Assembly: GCA_016200995.1 (NCBI GenBank)
Contig: JACQDS010000033.1
Coordinates: 1-15,154 of the forward strand
From: Candidatus Azambacteria bacterium
GTDB lineage: Bacteria; Patescibacteriota; Minisyncoccia; GWC2-36-17; M10-OD1-4
Length of the DNA: 15,154 bases
Direction: 5' to 3'
Part shown: positions 1 through 6,846 of the stretch, one piece after another
How the letters are laid out: each line of letters opens with the position of its first letter
How positions within the stretch are numbered: position 1 is the first letter of the stretch
Notes under the pieces: generated by a model
What the model saw: the letters and a program-made list of their open reading frames with translations, nothing else
Databases searched by the model: none
Told to the model about the DNA's origin: nothing
Position numbers and translations under genes: made by a program

Positions 1-2
1 CC

Positions 3-1472
3 GGTTACTTTATCCGAAAAGCAACAGCCAAGCAAAAAGCGGATGCTTTGGAGTCAAAGATCTCCAAGATGACAGAGGAGGCGAAGGATAAGACAAGATC
101 ATTGATAGAAAAAGCCAAGGAGGAATCTCTTGCTATCCTTGATGAGGCGAGAAAAGAGGAGCGCGAGAGAAAGGCCCAGATCACCAAGCTTGAGGAACAT
201 CTTTTGAAGCGCGAGGATACTTTGGAAAAAAGGCTTGAGAAGCAGGAAAAGGATGAGAAGGATCTGAGAGAAAAGGTTGAAAAAGTAAAAAGCGTTCATG
301 AGGAGGTGAACAACATCAAGCAAAAACAAATTGAAAAACTTGAAGAGATCTCCGGCTTGAGCGAGACAAAAGCAAAAGATGCTGTTTTTGAAATGGTGGA
401 GCAGAAAAACAAAGATGATCTGCTTATCAGAATGAAAAAGCTTGAGCAGCAGACGAATGATGAAGTTGAGAAAAAAGCCAAAGAGATCTTAACGGACGCA
501 ATGCAAAGATTTTCCGGTTCGCAAGCCGGCGAGGTGACGACCACCACTCTTAAAATTCCTTCCGATGAGATCAAAGGAAAAATTATCGGAAGAGAGGGTA
601 GAAACATCAAGGCAATTGAAAAGATGACCGGCGCGGAGATCATAGTTGATGACACTCCGGGAGCTGTGCTTATATCATGCTTTGATCCGATACGCAGGCA
701 AGTTTGCAGGCTTGCCCTGGAAAAGCTTATCAGCGATGGCAGGATCCAGCCGGCAAAGATAGAAGGGGCTGTTGAGCAGGCAAAGATCGAGATCACAAAG
801 AGCATTCAGAAGGCCGGCGAGGATGCGATCGCCGAAGCGAAAGTCATCGGTGTGGATCCTAAGCTTGTGAATCTTTTGGGCAGACTCAAATACAGAACCA
901 GTTTTGGTCAGAATGTCTTGGAGCACTCTTTGGAGGCGGTGCATATAGGCGCGATGCTTGCCACAGAGCTTGGCGCTGATGTTAAGATCACAAGGATGGG
1001 GGCGCTGTTTCACGACATCGGAAAAGCTGTTGATCATGAAGTTCAAGGCACGCACGTTGAGATAGGCATTAAAATACTTCAAAAATTCGGCATTGATGAA
1101 AGGGTGATCTTGGCGATGAGATCGCACCATGATGAGTATCCTTATGAAACCATTGAATCTAAAATAGTCGCGACCGCCGAGGCGCTTTCCGCTTCAAGGC
1201 CGGGCGCCAGAAGAGGAACGCTTGAAACATACATCAGAAGACTTGAAGAGCTTGAGGCCATCGCGATGTCGCACGAAGGCATAGAAAAGGCTTATGCAAT
1301 ATCAGCCGGCAGAGAGCTTAGAGTTTTTGTGACTCCGGAAAAGGTTGATGATTTGGGAGCGAGAAAACTCGCAAGATCCATAGCGGACAAAATAGAAGAG
1401 GAATTGAAATATCCGGGAGAAATCAGGGTCAATGTTATACGCGAAAACAGGGTTATTGAATATGCTCGATAA
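3..1472 (+). CDS. rny: Ribonuclease Y, 5'-truncated by window edge
   Basis: Endoribonuclease that starts mRNA turnover, membrane-anchored in the family. The frame is open to the window edge (first full codon at 3) and begins GYFIRK, the stretch that follows the N-terminal membrane helix in RNase Y, so only about 20-30 residues including the anchor are missing; the TTG at 48 is not a real start. 489 residues are visible. In order: a highly charged coiled coil (about 10-150), a KH RNA-binding domain with its GXXG loop as GREG (196-199, nt 588-599), and an HD metal-dependent phosphohydrolase domain with the His-Asp pair in FHDIGKAVDHE (337-338, nt 1011-1016). The C-terminus, ending VIRENRVIEYAR, matches the family end, so the 3' part is intact. 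No clear hairpin terminator follows. Confidence 0.96.
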   Translation, partial: GYFIRKATAKQKADALESKISKMTEEAKDKTRSLIEKAKEESLAILDEARKEERERKAQITKLEEHLLKREDTLEKRLEKQEKDEKDLREKVEKVKSVHEEVNNIKQKQIEKLEEISGLSETKAKDAVFEMVEQKNKDDLLIRMKKLEQQTNDEVEKKAKEILTDAMQRFSGSQAGEVTTTTLKIPSDEIKGKIIGREGRNIKAIEKMTGAEIIVDDTPGAVLISCFDPIRRQVCRLALEKLISDGRIQPAKIEGAVEQAKIEITKSIQKAGEDAIAEAKVIGVDPKLVNLLGRLKYRTSFGQNVLEHSLEAVHIGAMLATELGADVKITRMGALFHDIGKAVDHEVQGTHVEIGIKILQKFGIDERVILAMRSHHDEYPYETIESKIVATAEALSASRPGARRGTLETYIRRLEELEAIAMSHEGIEKAYAISAGRELRVFVTPEKVDDLGARKLARSIADKIEEELKYPGEIRVNVIRENRVIEYAR

Positions 1473-1476
1473 AATG

Positions 1477-1505
1477 TTGCATAAATAAAAGGTTTTTGCT
1501 AAAAT
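1477..1505 (+). promoter_or_regulatory. Candidate promoter for the HU-like gene
   Basis: TTGCAT (1477-1482) and TAAAAT (1500-1505) are separated by 17 nt in the very AT-rich gap after rny. This is a good match to a sigma-70 type promoter and would give a leader of about 50 nt before the HU start at 1566. The AT-rich background raises the chance of coincidence. Confidence 0.4.
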
Positions 1506-1565
1506 TAGATTAGTGGTATTTAAAATAAAAAAAGGTCTAAATTATAATTATTTAAATTATATAAT

Positions 1566-1784
1566 ATGAACAAAGACGCTTTAGCAGAGGCAGTGCAGTC
1601 AAAAGCAGGCCTCGATACAAAAAAATCAGCGCAAGACGCTGTAGACGCTGTGTTTGATACGATCTCAGCCGCTCTTTCAAAGGGTGATGAGGTTTCTATC
1701 GCCGGATTCGGCTCTTTTAAAACAGATAATAATTTTCTCTTCCGCTTTTTTTTCAATGATCGAGGCGGCGCTTTTTGCCGTTAA
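1566..1784 (+). pseudogene. HU-family DNA-binding protein, C-terminal half missing
   Basis: HU proteins are small dimeric nucleoid proteins of about 90 residues. The first 53 residues here (MNKDALAEAVQSKAGL to GFGSFKT) are a textbook HU N-terminal half: the two dimerisation helices and the start of the beta sheet, with the conserved GFGSF at nt 1704-1718. After Thr53 (nt 1722-1724) homology stops. The DNA-binding beta arm (the RxGRNPxTG region) and the C-terminal helix are absent, and the frame reads 19 unrelated residues to TAA at 1782-1784. The sequence after the break is the CNNM gene in another frame. The product could not form the HU DNA clamp. No Shine-Dalgarno site is evident. Either a real deletion or a false assembly join. 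Confidence 0.85.
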
Positions 1785-2739
1785 TTTAAGGCGCGCTCAA
1801 ATTTTAAGAGAGCAGAAAAAGATGGGCGCCGAGGCGCTGGTAAAGATAAAAGAAAGAATGGGCCGTCCGATAACGGTGCTGGTCGTTTTTAATAATGTCG
1901 TCAGTATTGTCGGAAGTATGTTTGTCGGAGCAGTGGCGGCCGAAACTCTGGGTGGCGCGTGGCTTGGCTATATGTCGGCCATTATCACATTTTTGATCAT
2001 TATTTTTGGAGAGATAATACCAAAAACATTCGGTGAGAATTATGCCGAGAAGATATCTCTTCTTACCGCAAGGCCACTGCTTTTTATGGCGAGGATATTT
2101 TCCCCGATTATCTGGCTTCTTGAAAAGCTGACAAGCGGATTTTCAAAAGACAAAAAATCCGTTTCCGAGGACGATTTGAAAATACTAAGCAAGCTTGGAT
2201 ATATGGAGGGGAGCATAGAGGAGGATGAGATGGACATCATTCAAAAAGTTTTCACCTTAAACGACATTAGAGCAAAAGACATAATGGTGCCGAGAGTTTT
2301 GGTCATGGCCTTGCCGGCGGACAAGGCGCTTGAAGAGATAAAAGATGAGATCTATAATTTTCCAAATTCAAGATTTCCGATCTATTCCGGAAGCATAGAT
2401 AACGTCATAGGCGTTTGCCACAGGCAGGATCTTCTTGTCGCGCTTGGCAGGGGCAGAGGCGATGTAAGGGTGAAAGACTTCGCCATTCCGCCGATATTTG
2501 TAAATGAAAATACCAAAGCCGACGAACTGCTACCGCTTTTCCAGAAAAAAAGATTTCATTTGGCTGTGGTGAGGGATCACTTTGGCGGCACCGCCGGGAT
2601 CGTCACTCTTGAGGATGTGCTTGAACAGCTTGTTGGCGATATAGTGGATGAAAAAGATGAGTTTATAAATTTAAGAAAAAGAGCTTTGGGCGGTATTTCA
2701 AAACCCAAAAAACAGAAAACAAAACCGGAAGAAAAATAA
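1654..2739 (+). CDS. CNNM (DUF21)/CBS-pair membrane protein, N-terminus lost
   Basis: Relative of the CNNM/CorB transporters (often called hemolysin-like), which link a DUF21 membrane domain to a cytoplasmic CBS pair and are tied to magnesium handling. Family sequence begins at IIIFSSAFFSMIEAALFAV (nt 1726), the first membrane helix, and continues through further hydrophobic segments and GEIIPKTFGENYA. The CBS pair spans roughly residues 210-332, starting at the MVPRV motif and including the SRFPIY and GIVTLEDVLEQLVGDI motifs. There is no C-terminal CorC domain; the protein ends soon after DEKDEF. The first 24 codons from the only upstream ATG (1654) are the HU gene read in another frame, so the natural start and perhaps 5-15 residues are gone. 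A later ATG at 1756 would cut the first helix. Expression as a functional protein is doubtful unless the join is an artefact. Confidence 0.85.
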   Translation: MIRSQPLFQRVMRFLSPDSALLKQIIIFSSAFFSMIEAALFAVNLRRAQILREQKKMGAEALVKIKERMGRPITVLVVFNNVVSIVGSMFVGAVAAETLGGAWLGYMSAIITFLIIIFGEIIPKTFGENYAEKISLLTARPLLFMARIFSPIIWLLEKLTSGFSKDKKSVSEDDLKILSKLGYMEGSIEEDEMDIIQKVFTLNDIRAKDIMVPRVLVMALPADKALEEIKDEIYNFPNSRFPIYSGSIDNVIGVCHRQDLLVALGRGRGDVRVKDFAIPPIFVNENTKADELLPLFQKKRFHLAVVRDHFGGTAGIVTLEDVLEQLVGDIVDEKDEFINLRKRALGGISKPKKQKTKPEEK

Positions 2740-2753
2740 AAAAATATAAACAC

Positions 2754-2781
2754 TTGAAAAAATACGGTAATTATGTAGAAT
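2754..2781 (+). promoter_or_regulatory. Promoter of tRNA-Gly / glyS
   Basis: TTGAAA (2754-2759), a 16-nt spacer and TAGAAT (2776-2781) lie in the gap between the CNNM stop and the tRNA. The predicted transcription start near 2788 leaves about 10 nt before the mature tRNA 5' end, as is usual for tRNA genes. No other promoter fits before glyS, so it probably drives both. Confidence 0.55.
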
Positions 2782-2798
2782 AAAGAGTATTGAAAAAA

Positions 2799-2870
2799 GC
2801 GGGTATGGTATAATGGCTATTATCTCTGCCTTCCAAGCAGATGATCGGGGTTCGAATCCCCGTACCCGCT
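2799..2870 (+). tRNA. tRNA-Gly (anticodon UCC)
   Basis: Full cloverleaf. The acceptor stem GCGGGTA (2799-2805) pairs with TACCCGC (2863-2869). The D arm is at 2808-2823 with a 3-bp stem. The anticodon stem TCTGC/GCAGA encloses the loop CTTCCAA with TCC at 2832-2834. A 4-nt variable loop is followed by T stem CGGGG/CCCCG around TTCGAAT (2851-2857). The discriminator is T at 2870. CCA is not encoded (next bases CAA), so it must be added by CCA-transferase. UCC reads GGA and, by wobble, GGG. The gene for the cognate synthetase starts 5 nt later. Confidence 0.96.
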
Positions 2871-2875
2871 CAATT

Positions 2876-4264
2876 ATGCAAAAAGAAAAAGAACAGGATT
2901 TGATGCAAAAAGTCATATCCCTTTGCAAAAGAAGGGGGTTTGTTTTTCCCGCTTCGGAGATTTACGGCGGATTTGCAAATTCATATACCTACGGGCCTTA
3001 CGGAGTGACGCTCAAAAACAATATTAAAAAACTTTGGTGGAAAAAGTTTGTCGAGGACAGAGAGGATATCGTCGGAATAGACGGGCCGATAATTTTGCAC
3101 CCGAGGGTTTGGGAAGCCTCCGGTCATATAGGCGGGTTTAACGACGCGCTTGTGGATTGCAAAAAATGCAACAAGCGTTTCAGAGCTGATCATTTGGTGG
3201 AGGATGCGACCGGAAAAGATATGGAAGGAAAGCTCTCGGAGATGAAAAATATTCTTGATGAAAAAGTTGATTGCCCGAATTGCAAAAAGCGGGACTGGAC
3301 GGATGTCAGAAATTTCAATTTGATGTTTGCGACAAAGACGAATGCGGTTGCCGGAGAGGAAGAGCAAATTGCGTATCTGCGTCCGGAAACCGCCGGAGCG
3401 ATCTTTATTGAATTTAAAAATGTCGTTGATTCAACGCGCGTAAAAATTCCTTTTGGCATAGCGCAAATAGGCAAAGCTTTCAGAAATGAAATAGTCGCCG
3501 GAAATTTTATTTTTCGTTTGCGCGAATTTGAGCAGATGGAGATAGAGTATTTCATCAAGCCGGACGCCGACTGGGAAACTCTGTTTGAAAAATGGCTTTC
3601 GCTCCAAGAAGAGTTTGCTATGGAGCTTGGCGCGAAAAAAGAAAAATTAAGGCGCCTTGAGCACCCAAGAGAAAAACTTTCGCATTATTCAAGAAAAACC
3701 GTTGATATAGAATTTGACTATCCTTTCGGCGGATTCAAGGAGCTTTTCGGCCTCGCGCACAGAGGGGATTTTGATCTGACTCAGCATGCGAAGTTTTCCG
3801 GAGAAAAATTGGAATACTTGGACCCGGAAACAAATACAAAATACACCCCGCATGTTTTGGAGCCGACATTCGGCTTGGACAGATCAATTTTGGCATCCCT
3901 GCTTTCCGCTTATGCTGAAGAGGAGGTAAATGGAGAGATGAGAACGGTCATGAAATTTCCAAAAAAGATCGCTCCTGTGCAGGTGGCGGTATTTCCTCTT
4001 TTGAAAAACAAGCCCGAGCTTGTGCAAAAAGCCAGAGAGATATTTTTGGAACTTAAGAAAGATTTTGTTTGCGAATTTGACGACAACGGGAATGTCGGAA
4101 AAAGATACAGAAGGCAAGATGAAATAGGCACGCCATATTGCGTGACGCTGGACTTTGAATCTTTGGAAGACAGCTCTGTCACTGTTCGCGACAGAGACTC
4201 AATGAAACAAGAAAGGATAAAAATTTCGGAACTCACGGAATATTTTAAAAAATCTCTCAAATAA
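2876..4264 (+). CDS. glyS: Glycyl-tRNA synthetase, single-chain class II type
   Basis: Charges tRNA-Gly with glycine in the cytoplasm. 462 residues, normal for the alpha2 single-polypeptide family rather than the alpha2beta2 enzyme. Visible: the N-terminal catalytic start KRRGFVFPASEIYGG; a zinc-ribbon-like insertion with Cys pairs at 95/98 and 133/136; motif 2 at about 202-224 (FRNEI ... REFEQMEIE); motif 3 near 330-340 (EPTFGLDRS, Arg336); and a C-terminal anticodon-binding domain from about KIAPVQVAVFP. I chose ATG 2876, the first after the tRNA; it leaves almost no leader and no Shine-Dalgarno. ATG 2903 (MQKVISLCKRRG), preceded by a weak ACAGGA, is a credible alternative that keeps all conserved sequence. 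An in-frame ATG at 2813 lies inside the tRNA and is rejected. Confidence 0.95.
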   Translation: MQKEKEQDLMQKVISLCKRRGFVFPASEIYGGFANSYTYGPYGVTLKNNIKKLWWKKFVEDREDIVGIDGPIILHPRVWEASGHIGGFNDALVDCKKCNKRFRADHLVEDATGKDMEGKLSEMKNILDEKVDCPNCKKRDWTDVRNFNLMFATKTNAVAGEEEQIAYLRPETAGAIFIEFKNVVDSTRVKIPFGIAQIGKAFRNEIVAGNFIFRLREFEQMEIEYFIKPDADWETLFEKWLSLQEEFAMELGAKKEKLRRLEHPREKLSHYSRKTVDIEFDYPFGGFKELFGLAHRGDFDLTQHAKFSGEKLEYLDPETNTKYTPHVLEPTFGLDRSILASLLSAYAEEEVNGEMRTVMKFPKKIAPVQVAVFPLLKNKPELVQKAREIFLELKKDFVCEFDDNGNVGKRYRRQDEIGTPYCVTLDFESLEDSSVTVRDRDSMKQERIKISELTEYFKKSLK

Positions 4265-4293
4265 ATAACTTGGAGATTGAGTCTCCAAGTTAT
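4265..4293. terminator. Perfect 12-bp hairpin between convergent glyS and dedA
   Basis: ATAACTTGGAGA (4265-4276), loop TTGAG, TCTCCAAGTTAT (4282-4293): a perfect 12-bp stem directly after the glyS stop. Its right arm contains the stop codon of the minus-strand DedA gene (4290-4292). Read on the minus strand, the stem is followed by the T-rich TTATTTATTT, a reasonable intrinsic terminator. On the plus strand the downstream tract is less T-rich. Likely bidirectional, stronger for the minus-strand operon. Confidence 0.75.
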
Positions 4294-4985
4294 TGATGTT
4301 CTATCTTATCAAGGATCTTTTCCGATCTTTCAATAATTTTTTGTTTGAATTTCTTATCGTATATATTTTTTATATATAATATCAATATAAGCAGAGTCAC
4401 GATGACAAGCAGAGTGTGCTCCACCTTTTTCGCTTTGCTGACTATGACATCAACACTGCCGCCGAAGAGATAGCCGACGCTAATATATACAAGCACCCAT
4501 AAGATGGCGCCAGCGATGTTAAAGTACATAAATTTCACAAATGGCATACCGGAGGTGCCGGCTATAAAAGGTATGAACGGCCTGACCATACCGACGAACC
4601 TTCCGAAAAAAACGCTTTTTCCGCCGTGTTTTTTGAAAAACTTTTCTCCGTACCCAAGGTAATTTTTTTTATCAAGAACTTTGTCTATGTTTGCCAGTTT
4701 TTTTAATTCATATTTTTTAATGGCGTAAATGCCAAGAAGAAAGCTGACCAGGTCGCCAAGAACGGCTCCAAGCAATGCCAAAAACGCTGAATCAAAAGGG
4801 TCAATATAGTTTTGATAAATGAGGAATCCGACGATCATTAAAAGTGTGGTGCCGGGTATCAATATGCCGATAAAAACCACCGCTTCAAGAAGCGATACTG
4901 AAAATATCACCCAATAGCTCAAGATCCTATGGTTTAATATGAAACTGTAAATTATTTCAAGGATTGAAATTTCTGCTGTTGCCAT
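4290..4985 (-). CDS. DedA / VTT-domain family membrane protein
   Basis: 231 residues, several hydrophobic segments. DedA proteins are polytopic inner-membrane proteins; some members act as undecaprenyl-phosphate or phospholipid flippases and affect membrane homeostasis. Seen here: an early acidic residue in a membrane segment (SLLEAVVFIGILIPGTTLL), the family motif FGRFVGMVRPFIPFIAGTSGM with its arginines and the proline/glycine stretch, and a long C-terminal membrane helix (LLVIVTLLILILYI) with a basic tail. Length is usual for the family. It follows the nucleotidyltransferase gene by 6 nt on the same strand, so the two are co-transcribed; a link to surface glycan or lipid-carrier recycling is plausible but inferred. 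The stop lies inside the terminator hairpin. Confidence 0.9.
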   Translation of the reverse strand: MATAEISILEIIYSFILNHRILSYWVIFSVSLLEAVVFIGILIPGTTLLMIVGFLIYQNYIDPFDSAFLALLGAVLGDLVSFLLGIYAIKKYELKKLANIDKVLDKKNYLGYGEKFFKKHGGKSVFFGRFVGMVRPFIPFIAGTSGMPFVKFMYFNIAGAILWVLVYISVGYLFGGSVDVIVSKAKKVEHTLLVIVTLLILILYIKNIYDKKFKQKIIERSEKILDKIEHQ

Positions 4986-4991
4986 GATATT

Positions 4992-5711
4992 TTATTTTTT
5001 TCTTTTCTCGGCGACCCAGTTGTTCACCGCAAGAAGAGAGTCAAATGTGCCGGCATCTGTCCAATGGCCTTTTAAAATCTCAAAGGTCATCTCATTGTTT
5101 TTTACGTAAAAATTATTCAGATCGGTCACTTCGTACTCGCCTCTTTGCGAAGGCTTAAGGGTTGCGATGATGTCAAAAGCTTTTTTGTCGTACATATAAA
5201 GCCCAACAACCGCCAAATTGCTTTTTGGGTTTTTTGGTTTCTCTTTAATGGCGATGACCTTGCCATCTTTTACTTCCGCTACGCCGAATCTTTCAGGGTC
5301 GGAGACCTCTTTTAAAAATATCTTCGCGCCTTCTTTTTGATCTTTAAAATCTTCGCAGGCTTTTTTTATGTCATATTCAAATATGTTGTCTGAAAATATG
5401 ACAACGATTTTTTCTCCTCTGGCAAAATCTTTGGCGACATTGATGGCATCCGCCGGACCAAGAGGTTCTTTCTGGACCTCATAATGAAGCTTGACTCCAA
5501 ACTCGTCGCCAGACTCCAAGAGATTGATGAACTGGCCGGAATGTTCCGTGCCGGTGACTATTAAGATCTCTTTTATGCCAGCATCTCTTAACATCTCTAT
5601 GGAATAGTAGATCATCGGCTTGTCGTATATAGGCAGTAAGTTTTTATTAATCGTTTTTGTCAGAGGATAGAGCCTTGAGCCTTTTCCTCCGGCTATGATT
5701 ACACCCCTCAT
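4992..5711 (-). CDS. rfbA: Sugar-phosphate nucleotidyltransferase, RmlA/RfbA-like
   Basis: Would activate a sugar 1-phosphate with NTP, most likely glucose-1-phosphate with dTTP to dTDP-glucose, for surface polysaccharide synthesis. The N-terminal nucleotide-binding signature is GVIIAGGKGSRLYPLT (3-18) and NKNLLPIYDKPMIYYSIEML follows. FSDNIFE holds the metal-binding Asp (usually written GDN in the family), EKPKNPKSNLAVVGLYMYD carries the sugar-binding part, and WTDAGTFDSLL is the C-terminal signature. At 239 residues it is shorter than the classical RmlA of about 290, lacking the C-terminal allosteric extension, so substrate specificity is uncertain. First gene of a two-gene minus-strand operon; no other dTDP-rhamnose pathway genes are in the window. 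No clear Shine-Dalgarno site upstream. Confidence 0.88.
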   Translation of the reverse strand: MRGVIIAGGKGSRLYPLTKTINKNLLPIYDKPMIYYSIEMLRDAGIKEILIVTGTEHSGQFINLLESGDEFGVKLHYEVQKEPLGPADAINVAKDFARGEKIVVIFSDNIFEYDIKKACEDFKDQKEGAKIFLKEVSDPERFGVAEVKDGKVIAIKEKPKNPKSNLAVVGLYMYDKKAFDIIATLKPSQRGEYEVTDLNNFYVKNNEMTFEILKGHWTDAGTFDSLLAVNNWVAEKRKK

Positions 5712-5729
5712 AAAATTTTATTTCAAGCC

Positions 5730-5849
5730 ATAAAGCACCATCTGCTTTGTTGCGCCTCCGTGTCTCGCCTCAAAGTACATATAAGTACATCTCGGCTTCG
5801 ATACTCGGAGCGCCTCGCATCTGATGCCTTCTTGCTTGGAATGCTTTAT
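5730..5849. repeat. Outer inverted repeat around copy A
   Basis: ATAAAGCA (5730-5737) and TGCTTTAT (5842-5849) are exact inverse complements that bracket repeat copy A. With the inner imperfect stem they could extend it to a hairpin of about 120 nt. Copy B has no such flanks, so this may be a local pre-existing structure or chance. Confidence 0.4.
5738..5823. repeat. Dispersed GC-rich repeat, copy A
   Basis: About 86 bp between the divergent rfbA-like and zinc-ribbon genes. Its first 23 nt (5738-5760) are identical to 11558-11580, and its last 22 nt (5802-5823) match 11624-11645 with one change. The middle is variable but both copies keep ATAAGTACA. Both ends carry CATCTG in direct orientation. 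Internally an imperfect hairpin can form: CTCCG (5756-5760) with CGGAG (5806-5810), plus flanking GCG/CGC and a central GTAC pair. It is clearly more GC-rich than the surrounding AT-rich gap. No open frame looks coding. Confidence 0.85.
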
Positions 5850-5862
5850 TGTAAATATCTTT

Positions 5863-5871
5863 ATCATAGCA
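5863..5871 (-). promoter_or_regulatory. Candidate minus-strand extended -10 for rfbA-dedA
   Basis: On the minus strand TGCTATGAT (5871 down to 5863) is an extended -10 element. A -35 match is poor. Transcription from here would start near 5856 and place repeat copy A in the leader of the rfbA-like transcript. Confidence 0.35.
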
Positions 5872-5909
5872 GAAATTTTGAAATATTCCACTTTTTTCCT
5901 AAAAAGAGC

Positions 5910-5925
5910 TATACTATAAGGAGAG
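5910..5925 (+). promoter_or_regulatory. Candidate -10 box and GGAG site of the RNA-repair operon
   Basis: TATACT (5910-5915) resembles a -10 box; no convincing -35 at the right distance. AAGGAG (5918-5923) follows but is about 19 nt from ATG 5943, too far for an ideal Shine-Dalgarno. Only a weak indication of where the operon promoter lies. Confidence 0.3.
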
Positions 5926-5942
5926 CATTAATTTTAAAAAAT

Positions 5943-6443
5943 ATGAAAAATATAAGAAACAAACAAGCTCAAGAAAAGGATGAATTTCCGGTCGGCAAGA
6001 AGGGTTTTGCCGTCTGTTCCGGATGCGATGCCGTTTATCATAAAAAAAGCTGGCATCATGAAGAAAAGTTCGCGGATAAAATTGAAGGTATAAGAAAAGA
6101 GGCGGGAAGCGTCATCTGTCCGGCTTGCGAGAGGGAGAAAAACGACCTTTGCGAAGGATTTGTTGTCTTGATAGATATTCCGGAAGAAAAGATGCAAGAG
6201 GTCTTTAATCTTATACAGAATGTGGGAGAGAAAGCGATCAAAAATGATATCCTAAGCAGGATCACCAAGATGGAGGAAAGGGACGGGGATATTTATATCT
6301 GCACGACGGAAAATCAGCTTGCCGTCTCTTTGGGCAAGCAGATCCAAAAGGCATTTAAGGGCGAGGTTGATACTAATTGGTCCGGCAGAGACGGCATTGC
6401 CAGGGTGACTTGGAGATATCCGGCGCCCAAGCATGGAAAGTAG
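5943..6443 (+). CDS. BCAM0308/NMD3-like zinc-ribbon protein
   Basis: 166 residues, cytoplasmic, no membrane segment. Two Cys pairs form a zinc ribbon: C25-x2-C28 (VCSGCDAVYH, followed by a Trp) and C59-x2-C62 (ICPACER). Then come an alpha/beta region GFVVLIDIPEEKMQEVFNLIQNV and a C-terminal part containing CTTENQLAVSLGKQIQKAFKGEVD and a final WRY. This matches the layout of the uncharacterised BCAM0308 family as I remember it; its biochemical role is unknown, but its ribbon resembles RNA-associated NMD3-type proteins. I start at ATG 5943; the frame is open further up, but that region contains repeat copy A and intergenic sequence. The archease gene overlaps its end by 11 nt, so the two are translationally coupled; a role in RNA handling is inferred from this. 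Confidence 0.8.
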   Translation: MKNIRNKQAQEKDEFPVGKKGFAVCSGCDAVYHKKSWHHEEKFADKIEGIRKEAGSVICPACEREKNDLCEGFVVLIDIPEEKMQEVFNLIQNVGEKAIKNDILSRITKMEERDGDIYICTTENQLAVSLGKQIQKAFKGEVDTNWSGRDGIARVTWRYPAPKHGK

Positions 6444-6846
6444 ATATAAAATTTTAGAGCACACTGCCGATCTTAAGATACGATCATTTGGCAAAGACTT
6501 AAAAGAGCTTTTCTCAAACACCGCTTTTGCGATGACGGAGTTCATCTACGGAGAAAACTTAGCCGGAAAAACAGCGGATAAAAAAGAAAGGATAGAGATA
6601 AAAAGCAAAGACAGAGAATCGCTTTTGGTGGATTGGCTTTCCGAGATATTGTATCTTAGCAATGCAAATCGCATGGCTTACATAGGATATGATATAAAAG
6701 AAATTACCGATGTCAAGATAACAGCCGAAGTTTTTTCTTGTGAAGCAAAAGCCGCGGAGGATATAAAAGCGGCGACTTTTAACGATTTGGAGATCAAACA
6801 GCAAGAAGATGGAAATTGGACGGCGGTAGTCGTTTATGACATATGA
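6433..6846 (+). CDS. Archease, RtcB activator
   Basis: Archease speeds guanylylation of the RNA ligase RtcB and lets it turn over many times. 137 residues, the family length. Seen: YKILEHTADLKI (H10 to D13, the metal-site Asp region), SFGKDLKELFSNTAFAMTEFIY, the central DRESLLVDWLSEILYLSN motif, and the acidic C-terminus ending VVVYDI, where the last Asp belongs to the active site in the family. It overlaps the upstream zinc-ribbon gene by 11 nt and rtcB by 4 nt (ATGA at 6843-6846), a strong sign of coupled translation with its partner. Confidence 0.93.
   Translation: MESRYKILEHTADLKIRSFGKDLKELFSNTAFAMTEFIYGENLAGKTADKKERIEIKSKDRESLLVDWLSEILYLSNANRMAYIGYDIKEITDVKITAEVFSCEAKAAEDIKAATFNDLEIKQQEDGNWTAVVVYDI

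Noticed and set aside
48..50. TTG at 48 as the RNase Y start
   Set aside because: The frame is open to the window edge and the preceding GYFIRK is conserved RNase Y sequence.
1719..1760. Programmed frameshift joining HU to CNNM, helped by the run of eight T at 1746-1753
   Set aside because: CNNM homology starts upstream of the T run, and the HU C-terminal half is absent in every frame, so a shift would not make a sensible product.
2813..2875. Extended glyS start at ATG 2813
   Set aside because: That stretch is the tRNA-Gly gene; the extra residues have no family match.
5760..5942. Upstream extension of the zinc-ribbon protein (GTG at 5760)
   Set aside because: It would translate repeat copy A and AT-rich intergenic sequence; conserved protein sequence begins after ATG 5943.
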